Of a stretch of 64,000 bases of DNA, positions 17,210 to 25,854 are shown piece by piece; the stretch's first letter is position 1; the number at the start of each line of letters is the position of its first letter. The notes under the pieces are model-generated. The model saw only the letters and a list, made by a program, of their open reading frames with translations, made no database searches and was not told the DNA's origin. Source of the DNA: Pontibacterium sp964228735 (GTDB taxonomy: Bacteria; Pseudomonadota; Gammaproteobacteria; Pseudomonadales; Balneatricaceae); assembly GCF_964228735.1 (NCBI RefSeq), contig NZ_CAXRBQ010000032.1, forward strand, positions 7,057 through 71,056. Direction: 5' to 3'. Position numbers and translations under genes: made by a program.

Positions 17210-17351
17210 CAGGCCGTTGAAAATCTATCTGCGTTGTTATTACGGCGTTAAAAATCGACTCAAAATGCTCATTTATGACATATAAACTCCGCTTTTTCGT
17301 CGATTTTTGCCTTGTACTAACTGCCTCGAAAGCGTTTTTCAACGACCTGCT
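17208..17351. repeat. MITE-like 144-bp palindromic element
   Basis: The left end AGCAGGCCGTTGAAAAT and the reverse complement of the right end AGCAGGTCGTTGAAAAA match at 15 of 17 bases. Internally AAAAATCGAC and GTCGATTTTT form a perfect 10-bp pair, so the whole can fold as one long hairpin. There is no transposase. The acyl-CoA ligase stop codon TAG shares its first two bases (A, G). The ends resemble interspersed repeats I recall from marine gammaproteobacteria; that is unverified. Confidence 0.75.
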
Positions 17352-17472
17352 CTACCCGAGTCCCTCCTTGAGCCGGTGCGGCGTTTGCAGTCTATTAGGC
17401 TGCTGGCCCCGGCTCTTTCTTTTTCCGGCCTGCCCAGCCGCCCTTTTCTGGTACCATCGGAGGTCCGATCAG

Positions 17473-19032
17473 ATGTTATTGAGTTACCCGAGCGAGTACC
17501 CGCCCATGGAGAGGTCCAGCCCGCAAGAGGGGCTTTCCGCACTCACCGACGATGCCGAACGTAACCGCCTGCTGGCGGAGATGGCCGAGCAGTCCACCGA
17601 TATGATCTCCCGCCACACGCCGGGTGACTGGCGTTTTATCTACGCCTCCCCCGCTGTGGAAAACCTGCTGGGCTACACGGTGGATGAAATCATCGGCATG
17701 TCCGCCTATGAGCTTTACCACCCGGACGATGTGGAAGACTTTAAACGGCGCTCCCCCAGCGTGAGTTACGAGCGCGGACTTTATACCCACACCTACCGCT
17801 TCCGCTGTAAAGATGGCCACTACACTTGGCTGGAAAGCACCAGTCGCTCGATCCGTAATCCGGACAGCGGTGCGCTGGAAGAGATCTTGGTGGTTTCGCG
17901 TGACGCCAGTCGCCGTATTGAGGCAGAGCAGACCAACCGGCGCCTGGCGCGGGTGCTGGAGAGCAGCAGCGATCTGGTGGCTTTTGTCGATCTGGATAAC
18001 CGCATCAGCGACCTTAATGAAGCGGCGCGCGAACGCCTGGGTGTGGATAACCCGGAGCAGCCACTTATCCTCCGCGACCTGTTGATGGCGCAGAGTTATC
18101 AACAATTGCAGGACGAGGCGTTACCCACAGCCCAGCAGGAGGGACAGTGGCGTGGTGAAGTGGAGATGTGTGCACAAACCGGCGAAGTTATCCCCGTGAT
18201 GCTGGAGCTGCTGGCCCACCGGTCCTTTGATGGACGGATCGAATATTTCTCCCTGCAGGCGCGCGACCTGAGTGCACAAAAAGCGATGGAGGCGGAGCGC
18301 CAGCAGTACCAGGCAGAAGTGAGCCGTGCCAGTCGCCTGATGACCATGGGGGAGATGGCCTCGGGCCTGGCCCATGAACTCAACCAGCCGCTGACCGCCA
18401 TCGTGAACTACGTAAGTGGTATCGAGCGCCGGGTGGAGCGCAGCGACACGGTCGCCTCTGCCCAACTGAGCAAACCGCTGCAGCGGATCAGTGCCACTGC
18501 CCTACGCGCCGGTGAGATTATCCGCCGTATGATGGACTTTGCCCGCAAGGGGCAGCCACAACGGGAAGCGATACCGCTGGCGGCCCTGGTAGACGAGGTG
18601 CTGCAGTTCTGTGCCAGCAGTGCCGGTCGCAGCAACGTACAGCTGACAAACCGAATTACAGATACGCAGATGGCAGTACTGGCCGACCGTATCCAGCTGG
18701 AACAGATTCTGCTGAACCTTTTGCTCAACGGCATCGAGGCCTGCCACAGCGACCAAGAGAGTGATGAAGAGCGCGAACCAAAACAGGTGTGGGTGGAAGC
18801 ATCCAACTTCGAAGCTGGACAGGTGGTGATCCGCGTGTCCGATCAGGGCTCTGGCCTGCCGCAGGGGGAACCCGAGCAACTGTTCGAGCAGTTCTTTACC
18901 ACCAAACAGGATGGTCTGGGCATGGGTTTGGCGATCAGCCACTCCTTGGTAGAAGCCCATGGCGGTCAGTTATGGGCCGAAAACACTGCTGAAGGTGGTG
19001 CGGTTTTCAGCTTCACGCTGGAAAAGGTATGA
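17473..19032 (+). CDS. PAS-domain sensor histidine kinase (FixL/DctB-like), cytoplasmic
   Basis: The kinase of a two-component pair has 519 residues, with two PAS domains (first with FIYASPAVENLLGYTVDEIIG and a PAC segment, second with SSSDLVAFVDLDNRISDLNEAA), then HisKA with GEMASGLAHELNQPLTAIVNY and HATPase_c with NLLLNGIEAC, DQGSGLP and GLGMGLAISHSLVEAHGG. No membrane segment is seen, so it acts in the cytoplasm. The ATG at 17473 has GGAGG nine bases upstream. The frame is open for 66 codons before it, but those fall in the MITE-like repeat and are unlikely to be coding. The response regulator follows after 56 bases. The signal is unknown; no heme-site motif was verified. Confidence 0.87.
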   Translation: MLLSYPSEYPPMERSSPQEGLSALTDDAERNRLLAEMAEQSTDMISRHTPGDWRFIYASPAVENLLGYTVDEIIGMSAYELYHPDDVEDFKRRSPSVSYERGLYTHTYRFRCKDGHYTWLESTSRSIRNPDSGALEEILVVSRDASRRIEAEQTNRRLARVLESSSDLVAFVDLDNRISDLNEAARERLGVDNPEQPLILRDLLMAQSYQQLQDEALPTAQQEGQWRGEVEMCAQTGEVIPVMLELLAHRSFDGRIEYFSLQARDLSAQKAMEAERQQYQAEVSRASRLMTMGEMASGLAHELNQPLTAIVNYVSGIERRVERSDTVASAQLSKPLQRISATALRAGEIIRRMMDFARKGQPQREAIPLAALVDEVLQFCASSAGRSNVQLTNRITDTQMAVLADRIQLEQILLNLLLNGIEACHSDQESDEEREPKQVWVEASNFEAGQVVIRVSDQGSGLPQGEPEQLFEQFFTTKQDGLGMGLAISHSLVEAHGGQLWAENTAEGGAVFSFTLEKV

Positions 19033-19088
19033 ACCTGCGGTAAAATGCGCTCAATTGCAGCAAAACAGCAGTCAGGTAGAGTAAATCG

Positions 19089-19715
19089 ATGAGCAGCAGC
19101 CAGGATCAGATCGTATATGTGGTGGATGACGATGAAGATGTGCGTGATTCACTGCAGTGGTTGCTGGAATCGGTGGATCTGAACGTCGAGAGCTTTGACT
19201 CCGCACAGGCGTTCCTTGATGGCTACCAGGTCGGTCAGGGCGGCTGCATCCTGATGGATGTGCGTATGCCCGGTTTGAGCGGCATCAGCGCGCAAAAAAA
19301 ATTGCCCGAATACCAAATCGATATCCCGCTGATTATGATCTCTGCCCACGGTAATGTGGATATGGCGGTTACTGCTATGACCCAGGGCGCACAAACCTTC
19401 ATCGAAAAACCGTTCAACGACCAGACTCTGATCGACCAGGTACAGCGTGCCCTGGCAGACGATCTGGCTCAGCGCTCGCGGTTGAACCGCAAACACAGCT
19501 TCCAGGCCCGTTACGACAGCCTGACCAAGCGGGAAAAGCAGGTATTTGAGCGGGTGGTCCAAGGGATGTCCAACCAGGAGATGGCGGATGATCTGGCGAT
19601 CAACCGTAAAACCATCGAGGGCCATCGCGCCAATATGATGAACAAGATGGCTGCAGAATCCCTGGCGGAGCTGATCCAGATGGCGGTGGTGATCGGGCTG
19701 GTAGCCAGCGAATAA
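19089..19715 (+). CDS. FixJ-family response regulator with LuxR-type HTH
   Basis: The 208-residue transcription factor has a receiver domain (acidic VVDDDED, phospho-acceptor D57 in LMDVRMPG, K in FIEKPFND) and a C-terminal LuxR helix-turn-helix (LTKREKQVFERVVQGMSNQEMADDLAINRKTIEGHR). It is the partner of the PAS kinase just upstream. It is closest to the FixJ/TtrR/DctR group. Targets are unknown; candidates are the TRAP/amino acid oxidase genes that converge on it or the upstream acyl-CoA ligase, but no site was recognised. Confidence 0.92.
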   Translation: MSSSQDQIVYVVDDDEDVRDSLQWLLESVDLNVESFDSAQAFLDGYQVGQGGCILMDVRMPGLSGISAQKKLPEYQIDIPLIMISAHGNVDMAVTAMTQGAQTFIEKPFNDQTLIDQVQRALADDLAQRSRLNRKHSFQARYDSLTKREKQVFERVVQGMSNQEMADDLAINRKTIEGHRANMMNKMAAESLAELIQMAVVIGLVASE

Positions 19716-19724
19716 CGCCAAAAT

Positions 19725-19754
19725 TAAAAAAAGGCGCCAATGGGCGCCTTTTTT
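19725..19754. terminator. Bidirectional terminator
   Basis: The stem AAGGCGCC/GGCGCCTT has an A-run on the left and a T-run on the right and lies between the convergent response regulator and oxidase genes. Confidence 0.9.
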
Positions 19755-19769
19755 GTGTCTCTAAACCTG

Positions 19770-21062
19770 TCAGAAGCGATCGATCCGGTAAGGGGCCAGG
19801 TTGATCTCGCTGGACCCGGTGGTCACCAGCTCGGTGATAATGCGACCGGTGCGTGGTCCCAGCACCAGACCCATATGCTGGTGGCCGAAGGCGTACAGCA
19901 CGTTGTCGTAGTTCGGACATTCGCCGATCACCGGCAGGCTGTCGGTAATGGACGGGCGGTGCCCCATCCACTTCACGTGATCGCTGGTGTCGATCTCCGG
20001 GAACAGGGTTTTGGCGTGGTGAAGCAAACGGTCGCAGAAGTCGTAGTTCGGGTCGGCTTTCAGGCCACCGAACTCCACCAGACCGGCAAAGCGGATACCG
20101 CCTTCCATTGGTGTGGCGACCAGCTTGCCCGCCGAGAACATGATCGGCGCGTGCAGTTCGATACCCGGATTCTGGATCTGCACGTGGTAACCCCGCTCCG
20201 ATTCCAGCGGCACGTTGTGACCCAGTTGCTCGGCCAGCTTGGCAGACCAGGCGCCCCCGGCGATCACCAGACGGTTGACCGGGTAGATGCCACGGTCGGT
20301 CACGATGCCATTCACCTGACCGTTGTCGCGACGCAGTTCCCGCACTTCACCGGTAATCAGCTCACCGCCCTGCTCCACAAAGTGCTTGGCCATGGTTTTC
20401 ACCAGCATACCCGGGTTCGGTGAGAAACCGTGGTTGTGCAGCGATACGGCGAAGTTGAACTCCGGTGATACCGCTTCTTCACGGTTGTGCACCTCGTCCC
20501 CTTCCAACAGGTCGTAGGTGTTACCGAATTTGCTGCGGGTGTCCCACGCCAGTTTGTCGGCTTCGAAGGCGGCGCGATCCTTGTACAGGTAGTAGTACGG
20601 CGCTGCCTTGGCATAGGCTTCGGCGCCGGTCATCGCGGCCTGTTCCAGGTGCAGGCTAGTGGCGTCCTTCAGCAGTGCCGCCAGAGACTGGCTGATATGT
20701 TGGAAACGCTGCATACGGGTGTTCATGGCAAAGGAGGTACCCCAGCCGGTCAGCTTGGGCAGGTAACCCAGTGGCAGCGACAGGGGCCCGTGTGGGTCCA
20801 TCAGCAGCTGCGGCAGTGTCCAAAGAAAGCCGGGTGTTGCCACAGGGATGCAACCACATTCGGCGAAGATGCCTGCATTACCGTGCGAGGTGGCATCTGC
20901 CGGGGGGAGCTTGTCGATTACCGCCACCTTCAGGCCTTTCGCCTGCAGCTGTACGGCACAGGAGATACCGATAATACCGGCGCCGATGACGGTCACATCG
21001 GGTGTGCCGGCTTCGGTGCGAGGGTTTGGCTGAGAATGGTCTAACGTAGCCATAATTGGCAT
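19770..21062 (-). CDS. FAD-dependent D-amino acid dehydrogenase/oxidase (DAO family)
   Basis: This flavoenzyme oxidises an amino group to an imine. The roughly 430-residue protein has the FAD-binding VIGAGIIGISCAVQLQAKG near its N terminus, then GNAGIFAECG, GGAWSAKLAEQLG, ESERGYHVQI, FAGLVEFGGLKADP and a C-terminal FGHQHMGLVLGPRTG. These are features of DadA-like and related amino acid or opine oxidases. It lies downstream of a TRAP transporter and a RidA gene, so oxidation of an imported D-amino acid or N-substituted amino acid followed by imine hydrolysis is the likely role; the substrate is not determined. Two in-frame ATGs (21062 and 21053) are possible; GGAG is only three bases before the first. 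Confidence 0.85.
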   Translation of the reverse strand: MPIMATLDHSQPNPRTEAGTPDVTVIGAGIIGISCAVQLQAKGLKVAVIDKLPPADATSHGNAGIFAECGCIPVATPGFLWTLPQLLMDPHGPLSLPLGYLPKLTGWGTSFAMNTRMQRFQHISQSLAALLKDATSLHLEQAAMTGAEAYAKAAPYYYLYKDRAAFEADKLAWDTRSKFGNTYDLLEGDEVHNREEAVSPEFNFAVSLHNHGFSPNPGMLVKTMAKHFVEQGGELITGEVRELRRDNGQVNGIVTDRGIYPVNRLVIAGGAWSAKLAEQLGHNVPLESERGYHVQIQNPGIELHAPIMFSAGKLVATPMEGGIRFAGLVEFGGLKADPNYDFCDRLLHHAKTLFPEIDTSDHVKWMGHRPSITDSLPVIGECPNYDNVLYAFGHQHMGLVLGPRTGRIITELVTTGSSEINLAPYRIDRF

Positions 21063-21167
21063 GTTCTCCGGTCGTTTGCGGCAGTTGAGGCAGTATTCGG
21101 GCAAAGACCTGCCCTGCCATCCGCAGACGACATATTTGATTGTTACAGTGCTTCGAGAGAAAAGAGC

Positions 21168-21190
21168 TCCGGGGTGGTTTCCACCCCGGA
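21168..21190 (-). terminator. Hairpin between TRAP large permease and oxidase genes
   Basis: A perfect stem TCCGGGGTGG/CCACCCCGGA with a three-base loop is followed on the minus strand by GCTCTTTTC. It may attenuate transcription into the oxidase gene. Confidence 0.7.
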
Positions 21191-21202
21191 AAGGTCAGGC
21201 GA

Positions 21203-22513
21203 TTAGCCCGGTGTTTGCTTCATGTTTTCCGGCAGGTAGGTGGCCAGTTCCGGGAACATCACCAGGATGCCCACCATCACCACCATCAGCAGAAACATCG
21301 GGAAGGCGGTTTTGGCGATGTAGCCGATCGGTTTCTTGGTCATGCCCTGCATTACGAACAGGTTGAAGCCGATTGGCGGTGTGATCTGGGCCATCTCTAC
21401 CACCACCACGATGAAGATACCGAACCACAGCAGGTCGATACCGGCCTGACGGATCATCGGTTCCACCACTGCCATGGTCAGGACCACGGAAGAGATGCCG
21501 TCGAGGAACATGCCGACGATGATGTAGAAACACATCAGGGCGAAGATCAGCGTCAGTGGTGACAGCTCCAGCGAGCCGATGTATTCGGCTACGGTGGCCG
21601 GCAGACCGGTGAAACCCATCGCCAGTGCCAGGAACGCAGCACCTGCCAGGATCAGCGCGATCATGCAGGAGGTGCGGGTAGCTCCCATCAGACTCTCGAT
21701 AAAGGTGTTCTTGGTCAGGGAGCCCTGCAGCGCCGCCAGCGTCAGCGCACCGATCACACCAAAGGCCGCGGATTCAGTTGCTGTCGCCACGCCGGTGTAG
21801 ATGGTGCCGATGACCAGACCGATCAGCAGGATCACCGGGATCAGGAAGCGGGAGTTATACAGCTTCTGGCCGAAGCTCATGCGTGCTTCTTTTGGTGGTA
21901 CTTCGTGACGGCGCACAAAGGACCAGACCGCGATGTAACCCATAAACAGGCCTGCCAGTACCAGACCCGGGAAGACACCCGCCATAAACAGCTTGGAGAT
22001 CGACTCGTTGATGGTCACACCGTACACGATCAGGGTCAGGGACGGTGGAATCATCAGACCCAGGGTGGATGCACCTACCAGGGTACCCAGGGTCATGTAG
22101 TCCGGGTAACCACGGCGGCGCAGCTCCGGAATCGACATCTTGCCCACGGTGGTCAGGGTGGCTGCGGAGGAGCCGGATACGGCCGCAAACACGGTACAGC
22201 CCACCACGTTGGTATGCAGCAGCTGGCCCGGCAGGCCCGCCATCCACGGGGCAAGCCCCTTGAACATATCCTCGGACAGGCGGGTGCGGAACAGAATCTC
22301 ACCCATCCAGATAAACAGTGGCAGCGCGGTCAGTGTCCAACTCGCCGAGCCGGACCAGATCGCGGTAAACATCGCATCGCCGGTTGGCCGGCTGGTGAAC
22401 AGCTCCATGCCGACGAAGGCTACACCCAGCAGTGCCAGTCCGATCCAGACGCCGCTGCCGAGCAGGAAAAACAGTGTAAACAGGAAAATACCTGTGAGTG
22501 TCAGCTCGTCCAT
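21203..22513 (-). CDS. TRAP transporter large permease subunit (DctM family)
   Basis: This is the ion-translocating membrane subunit of a tripartite ATP-independent periplasmic transporter. The 436-residue protein has about twelve hydrophobic segments, with family blocks FAAVSGSSAATLTTVGKMSIPE, LGLMIPPSLTLIVYG and ITPPIGFNLFVMQG. It begins in a one-base overlap with the small permease stop (TGATG). It serves with the small subunit and the binding protein encoded upstream to import an organic acid or amino acid. Confidence 0.93.
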   Translation of the reverse strand: MDELTLTGIFLFTLFFLLGSGVWIGLALLGVAFVGMELFTSRPTGDAMFTAIWSGSASWTLTALPLFIWMGEILFRTRLSEDMFKGLAPWMAGLPGQLLHTNVVGCTVFAAVSGSSAATLTTVGKMSIPELRRRGYPDYMTLGTLVGASTLGLMIPPSLTLIVYGVTINESISKLFMAGVFPGLVLAGLFMGYIAVWSFVRRHEVPPKEARMSFGQKLYNSRFLIPVILLIGLVIGTIYTGVATATESAAFGVIGALTLAALQGSLTKNTFIESLMGATRTSCMIALILAGAAFLALAMGFTGLPATVAEYIGSLELSPLTLIFALMCFYIIVGMFLDGISSVVLTMAVVEPMIRQAGIDLLWFGIFIVVVVEMAQITPPIGFNLFVMQGMTKKPIGYIAKTAFPMFLLMVVMVGILVMFPELATYLPENMKQTPG

Positions 22514-23082
22514 CAGAACTCCTCCCCTTCAACGTGGTGCTCTTCGGCAAAGGTGTCGTCGTGGCCCATCAGGGTACGCACCAGGTGATCCAGCAGGGCG
22601 ATGGTGAAGATCACCGAACCGATCGCGATCGCCATCTGTGGAATCCACAGTGGAGTCGCATCCTGGCCCTGGGAGATATCGTGGATCATATGGGATAGCT
22701 GTACGTTGCGGATGGAGTAATACGCAAGGTATCCCGCCAGCAGCGAGGCGATGCTCAGGCACCAGATATCCAATGCGCGGCGTACTTTGCCCTTGGCGAT
22801 ATTCAGGACCAGGCTGACGCGGATATGGGCGTTGCGGTTAAGGGTGTAAGCCAGCGCAAAGAAGGAGGAGGCGGCCATGCAGTAACCGGCGTAATCGGTA
22901 GAGCCGGGGAACTGAATGCCAGTCCAGCGGCAGACCATCTGGGCGACAATGATGCCCAAAATGGCGAGCAGGAATAGCGCTGCTACCGCACCGGAAGCCA
23001 GATACAGCGTATCCAGACCTTTGCGCAGCAATGATGTGCCTGCTGTACGGGTATTTTCCCGGGTCATGGTTTCGGTAGTCAT
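22513..23082 (-). CDS. TRAP transporter small permease subunit (DctQ family)
   Basis: The 189-residue protein has four hydrophobic helices and the DctQ signature GSTDYAGYCMAASSFFALAYTL followed by HIRVSLV. It partners the DctM subunit that it overlaps by one base. No clear ribosome-binding site is seen before the ATG at 23082; a second in-frame ATG lies at 23067. The last 15 residues are rich in acidic residues and histidine. Confidence 0.9.
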   Translation of the reverse strand: MTTETMTRENTRTAGTSLLRKGLDTLYLASGAVAALFLLAILGIIVAQMVCRWTGIQFPGSTDYAGYCMAASSFFALAYTLNRNAHIRVSLVLNIAKGKVRRALDIWCLSIASLLAGYLAYYSIRNVQLSHMIHDISQGQDATPLWIPQMAIAIGSVIFTIALLDHLVRTLMGHDDTFAEEHHVEGEEF

Positions 23083-23147
23083 GGTGATTATCGTTCTATT
23101 TATATTAGTCGTGCTCGCGCGCTACTTCCCTGTCAGCGCAGGAAAAG

Positions 23148-23224
23148 GCACGGCACACCCGAAGCAGCGGGTCGCCGTGCAAGGGAGGTACCCGGTTATC
23201 CGTTGATGAGGTCGAATAACCGGG
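23148..23224 (-). promoter_or_regulatory. Tandem stem-loops between dctP and dctQ genes
   Basis: Two perfect stems, GCACGGC/GCCGTGC (23148-23180) and CCCGGTTAT/ATAACCGGG (23191-23224), lie directly after the binding-protein stop. Such structures often stabilise the abundant binding-protein message relative to the permeases. Neither has a T-run. Confidence 0.65.
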
Positions 23225-23232
23225 TTGAGATG

Positions 23233-24216
23233 TTACTTGTTGTACGCGTCCAGGATCGCCTGACCACTGTCACCGGCGTGCTTCAGCCACTCGGCAGTCA
23301 TGGTGTCACCGATCTGGCCGAAGTCAGCTGCCAGTTTTTCGCCTGCTGGCTGAACGGTCATACCGTTTTTCTGCAGCTGCTCGATGTACCAGCCTGCCAG
23401 CTGCTCGGAGCGTGCCGCACCGGCTTTTTCTGCCATCAGCGCCAGACCTTTAACGATGTTCTGGGTGTTCTCATCCAGGCTGTTCCAAGCCTGTTTGTTC
23501 ACGAACACGTAGTTGCGTGGCAGCCATACTTTAACGTCGTACCAGTGGGTCAGGTGCTCCCACACCTTACGGTCGTAACCGGTTGCACCGGAGGAGATGA
23601 AAGATTCAGCTACACCAGTTGCCAGCGCCTGGCTCAGCTCGGCGGCTTCAACCTGTACCGGTACCGCACCGGCCAGCTCAGCCATACGTGCAGTGGCGCT
23701 GTTGTAGGAGCGGAATTTCACACCCTGCAGGTCGGCAGTGCCGTTCAGCTCTTTCTTCGCGTAGAAACCACCCGGAGGCCATGGCACGGAGTACAGCAGT
23801 ACCAGGTTGTGCTTATCCAGCAGCTTTTCCAGCTCCGGACGGGCTGCTTTCATCAGCGCGTCGGACTCTTCGAAAGAGGTCGCCAGGAAAGGTACGGAGT
23901 CGAAGGCGAACAGCGCATCTTCGTTGGCGTGAGCCGACAGGATACGTTCACCGATCTGAGCCTGACCGGTCTGTACCGCACGCTTGATCTCGTTACCTTT
24001 GAACAGGGAGCCGCCGCCGTGGACCTTGATCTCCAGTTCGCCGCCGGTTGCGATCTTCACCGCTTCCGCAAACGCTTTTGCGTTCTGGGTGTGGAAGTTG
24101 GAGTCGGTGTATGCCATCGGCATATCCCACTTCTCACCAGCCATAGCAAAGGTGCTGGATACGGCCAGCGTTGCCGCTGCGATGTGCTTGATCAGTTTAT
24201 TCAGTTTCATAGCCAT
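23233..24216 (-). CDS. TRAP transporter substrate-binding protein (DctP family)
   Basis: This periplasmic receptor of the TRAP importer has a signal peptide (hydrophobic HIAAATLAVSSTFAMA, cleavage after AMA) and a DctP body, with PPGGFYAKKELNGTADLQGVKFR and an Arg in a position that usually contacts a substrate carboxylate. The length of 327 residues is normal. The ATG at 24216 has AGGTGA eight bases upstream; ATG 24210 is the alternative. Its neighbours are RidA upstream and the permeases and a FAD amino acid oxidase downstream, which suggests an amino acid-like ligand. Confidence 0.9.
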   Translation of the reverse strand: MAMKLNKLIKHIAAATLAVSSTFAMAGEKWDMPMAYTDSNFHTQNAKAFAEAVKIATGGELEIKVHGGGSLFKGNEIKRAVQTGQAQIGERILSAHANEDALFAFDSVPFLATSFEESDALMKAARPELEKLLDKHNLVLLYSVPWPPGGFYAKKELNGTADLQGVKFRSYNSATARMAELAGAVPVQVEAAELSQALATGVAESFISSGATGYDRKVWEHLTHWYDVKVWLPRNYVFVNKQAWNSLDENTQNIVKGLALMAEKAGAARSEQLAGWYIEQLQKNGMTVQPAGEKLAADFGQIGDTMTAEWLKHAGDSGQAILDAYNK

Positions 24217-24302
24217 GTTTCGTTTCACCTGTTTGATCTATTTATTGTTCTACCGGGTGTAGGGTTATTCAAGTAGCCATAAGCGATTCAAGTAGCCCTA
24301 AG

Positions 24303-24325
24303 TGATGCATCTTCAAGATGCATCA
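24303..24325 (-). promoter_or_regulatory. Perfect palindrome at the end of the RidA gene
   Basis: TGATGCATCTT and its reverse complement flank a single C; the palindrome includes the RidA stop codon. A direct repeat ATTCAAGTAGCC lies just downstream (about 24268-24298). Its role as a processing or attenuation hairpin is inferred. Confidence 0.5.
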
Positions 24326-24670
24326 GATGGCAGCGATGCAGGACATCTCTACCAGCAGTGATGGACGTGCCATACGTGCTTCCACACACGCACGTGCTGG
24401 GGCCTGACCCTCTTCAACCCAGGCATCCCAAACTTCGTTCATTCCTGCAAAATCTTTCATGTCGCGGACATACACGGTAACGGAGAGCAGCTTGCTCTTG
24501 TCGCTGCCGATTTCGGCCAGCAGGTTTTCGATCTTTTTCAGCGTGGACGCTGTCTGTTCGCGAATACCTACGTTTTCATCGGCTGGAACCTGACCACAGA
24601 GGTAAGCCACGTTGTTATGGATCACGGCGCGGCTCATACGCTGGCCGCTGTCATGACGTTCAATAGACAT
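24323..24670 (-). CDS. RidA-family enamine/imine deaminase
   Basis: Rid proteins hydrolyse reactive 2-imino or enamino acids to keto acids and ammonia. The 115-residue protein has the trimer-fold sequence AYLCGQVPAD, VTVYVRDMKDFAGMNEVWDAW and PARACVEARMA, in which R93 corresponds to the conserved substrate-carboxylate arginine of the family. GGAG precedes the ATG. It opens the operon with a TRAP importer and a FAD amino acid oxidase, whose imine product it could remove. That coupling is the main functional clue for the cluster. Confidence 0.88.
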   Translation of the reverse strand: MSIERHDSGQRMSRAVIHNNVAYLCGQVPADENVGIREQTASTLKKIENLLAEIGSDKSKLLSVTVYVRDMKDFAGMNEVWDAWVEEGQAPARACVEARMARPSLLVEMSCIAAI

Positions 24671-24832
24671 TGAGTGTTCTCTCCATCCAGTTTGCGAGGA
24701 ACCCGGATCAGTACCTGCGCATCAATTTCTGTGCTTCTCGACGAGAATTATTATTATTGGCTCTGGGGTATAAGTTCCAATACAATTATTTCAATGATCT
24801 ATGCGGCAATGTTATGGGTGGGGTGAAATATT

Positions 24833-25762
24833 ATGAATTCCAAACAGTTAGCGGCGTTCCGGGCGGTGATGTTGGCAGGTTCAATGAGTGATGCCTCGCG
24901 CATGCTCTATGTCTCGCAGCCTGCGGTGTCGCGTTTGATCAAGGATCTGGAGGAGTCGCTGGGCTTTACCCTGTTTGATCGCCGCAACAGCCGTCTCTAC
25001 CCGACCCAGGCGGCACATGCGTTCTACCGGGAGGTGGAACGCCACTTTATTGGCATGGATAACCTCTCCCAGGCGGCGGATCAGATCCGCATGATGCGCA
25101 GCGGTCGTTTGCGTATTGGGGCGATGCCAGCACTGGCGTTCAGTGTGATGCCCACCATTGTCAGTCGCTTTCTGCGCAGCCACGGGGATGTATCCGCCGT
25201 ATTCGCTCCGCACCTGTCTGTTGAGCTGGCAAACCGTGTGGGCGCGCAGCAGTTTGATCTGGGGGTTGTGATGTTGCCGGTGGAAAGCAAAGAGATCGCC
25301 TATGGACCTTGCTACAAAATCGACTGTGTCTGCATTGCACCTAAAGGTCACCGTTTTGCCGACCAGGAAAAAGTGCACGCGTCCGACCTGCACCGCGAAC
25401 CGTTTGTGGCGATTGGCCAGCAGAATACGGTGACGCGTTTTCTGATCGATTCTGCCCTGCGGGAAAATTTGGCGCGCCCCGATGAGCGTATGGAAACCCT
25501 GCTGCTCTCCACGGCGGCCTCGATGGTGAAAGAGGGACTGGGCGTTTCGATCGTGGATGCATTCACTGCCCATACCTTTGCCGATGAAAACCTGATTGTG
25601 CGCCCGTTTGAACCGTCGGTGCCGCTCTATTTTGGATTTATCACCCCGGTAAACCGCCCGGTATCCGGTCTGGCGCAGGAGTTTATCGACAGTTTTGAGG
25701 CTTATGCGGCCTATAACTTCCCACTCACACCCATCGAGCCGGACGAGGTGGGGGTAGTCTGA
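24833..25762 (+). CDS. LysR-family regulator, OccR/NocR-like
   Basis: The 309-residue regulator has a winged-helix N terminus (LAAFRAVMLAGSMSDASRMLYVSQPAVSRLIKDLEESLGF) whose FRAVMLxGSM pattern and the following FFIG/MD segment resemble OccR/NocR/ArgP-like regulators of opine or basic amino acid catabolism. It is divergent from the ridA-TRAP-oxidase operon with a 162-base gap containing GTAT-N8-ATAC (24768-24783), and probably controls it. An opine-like or amino acid effector is suggested but not shown. Confidence 0.88.
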   Translation: MNSKQLAAFRAVMLAGSMSDASRMLYVSQPAVSRLIKDLEESLGFTLFDRRNSRLYPTQAAHAFYREVERHFIGMDNLSQAADQIRMMRSGRLRIGAMPALAFSVMPTIVSRFLRSHGDVSAVFAPHLSVELANRVGAQQFDLGVVMLPVESKEIAYGPCYKIDCVCIAPKGHRFADQEKVHASDLHREPFVAIGQQNTVTRFLIDSALRENLARPDERMETLLLSTAASMVKEGLGVSIVDAFTAHTFADENLIVRPFEPSVPLYFGFITPVNRPVSGLAQEFIDSFEAYAAYNFPLTPIEPDEVGVV

Positions 25763-25854
25763 GTCGTTCGGCTCGGTTACTATCGCCTTCTCTTCTTCGA
25801 CATCCGACATCTCAATTTCTGTGGCTTCTCCTGAATCCATACTGGAGAAGTAAT

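Noticed and set aside
17275..17472. A 66-codon N-terminal extension of the PAS kinase
   Set aside because: It begins inside the MITE-like repeat and lacks a binding site, whereas ATG 17473 has GGAGG nine bases upstream.
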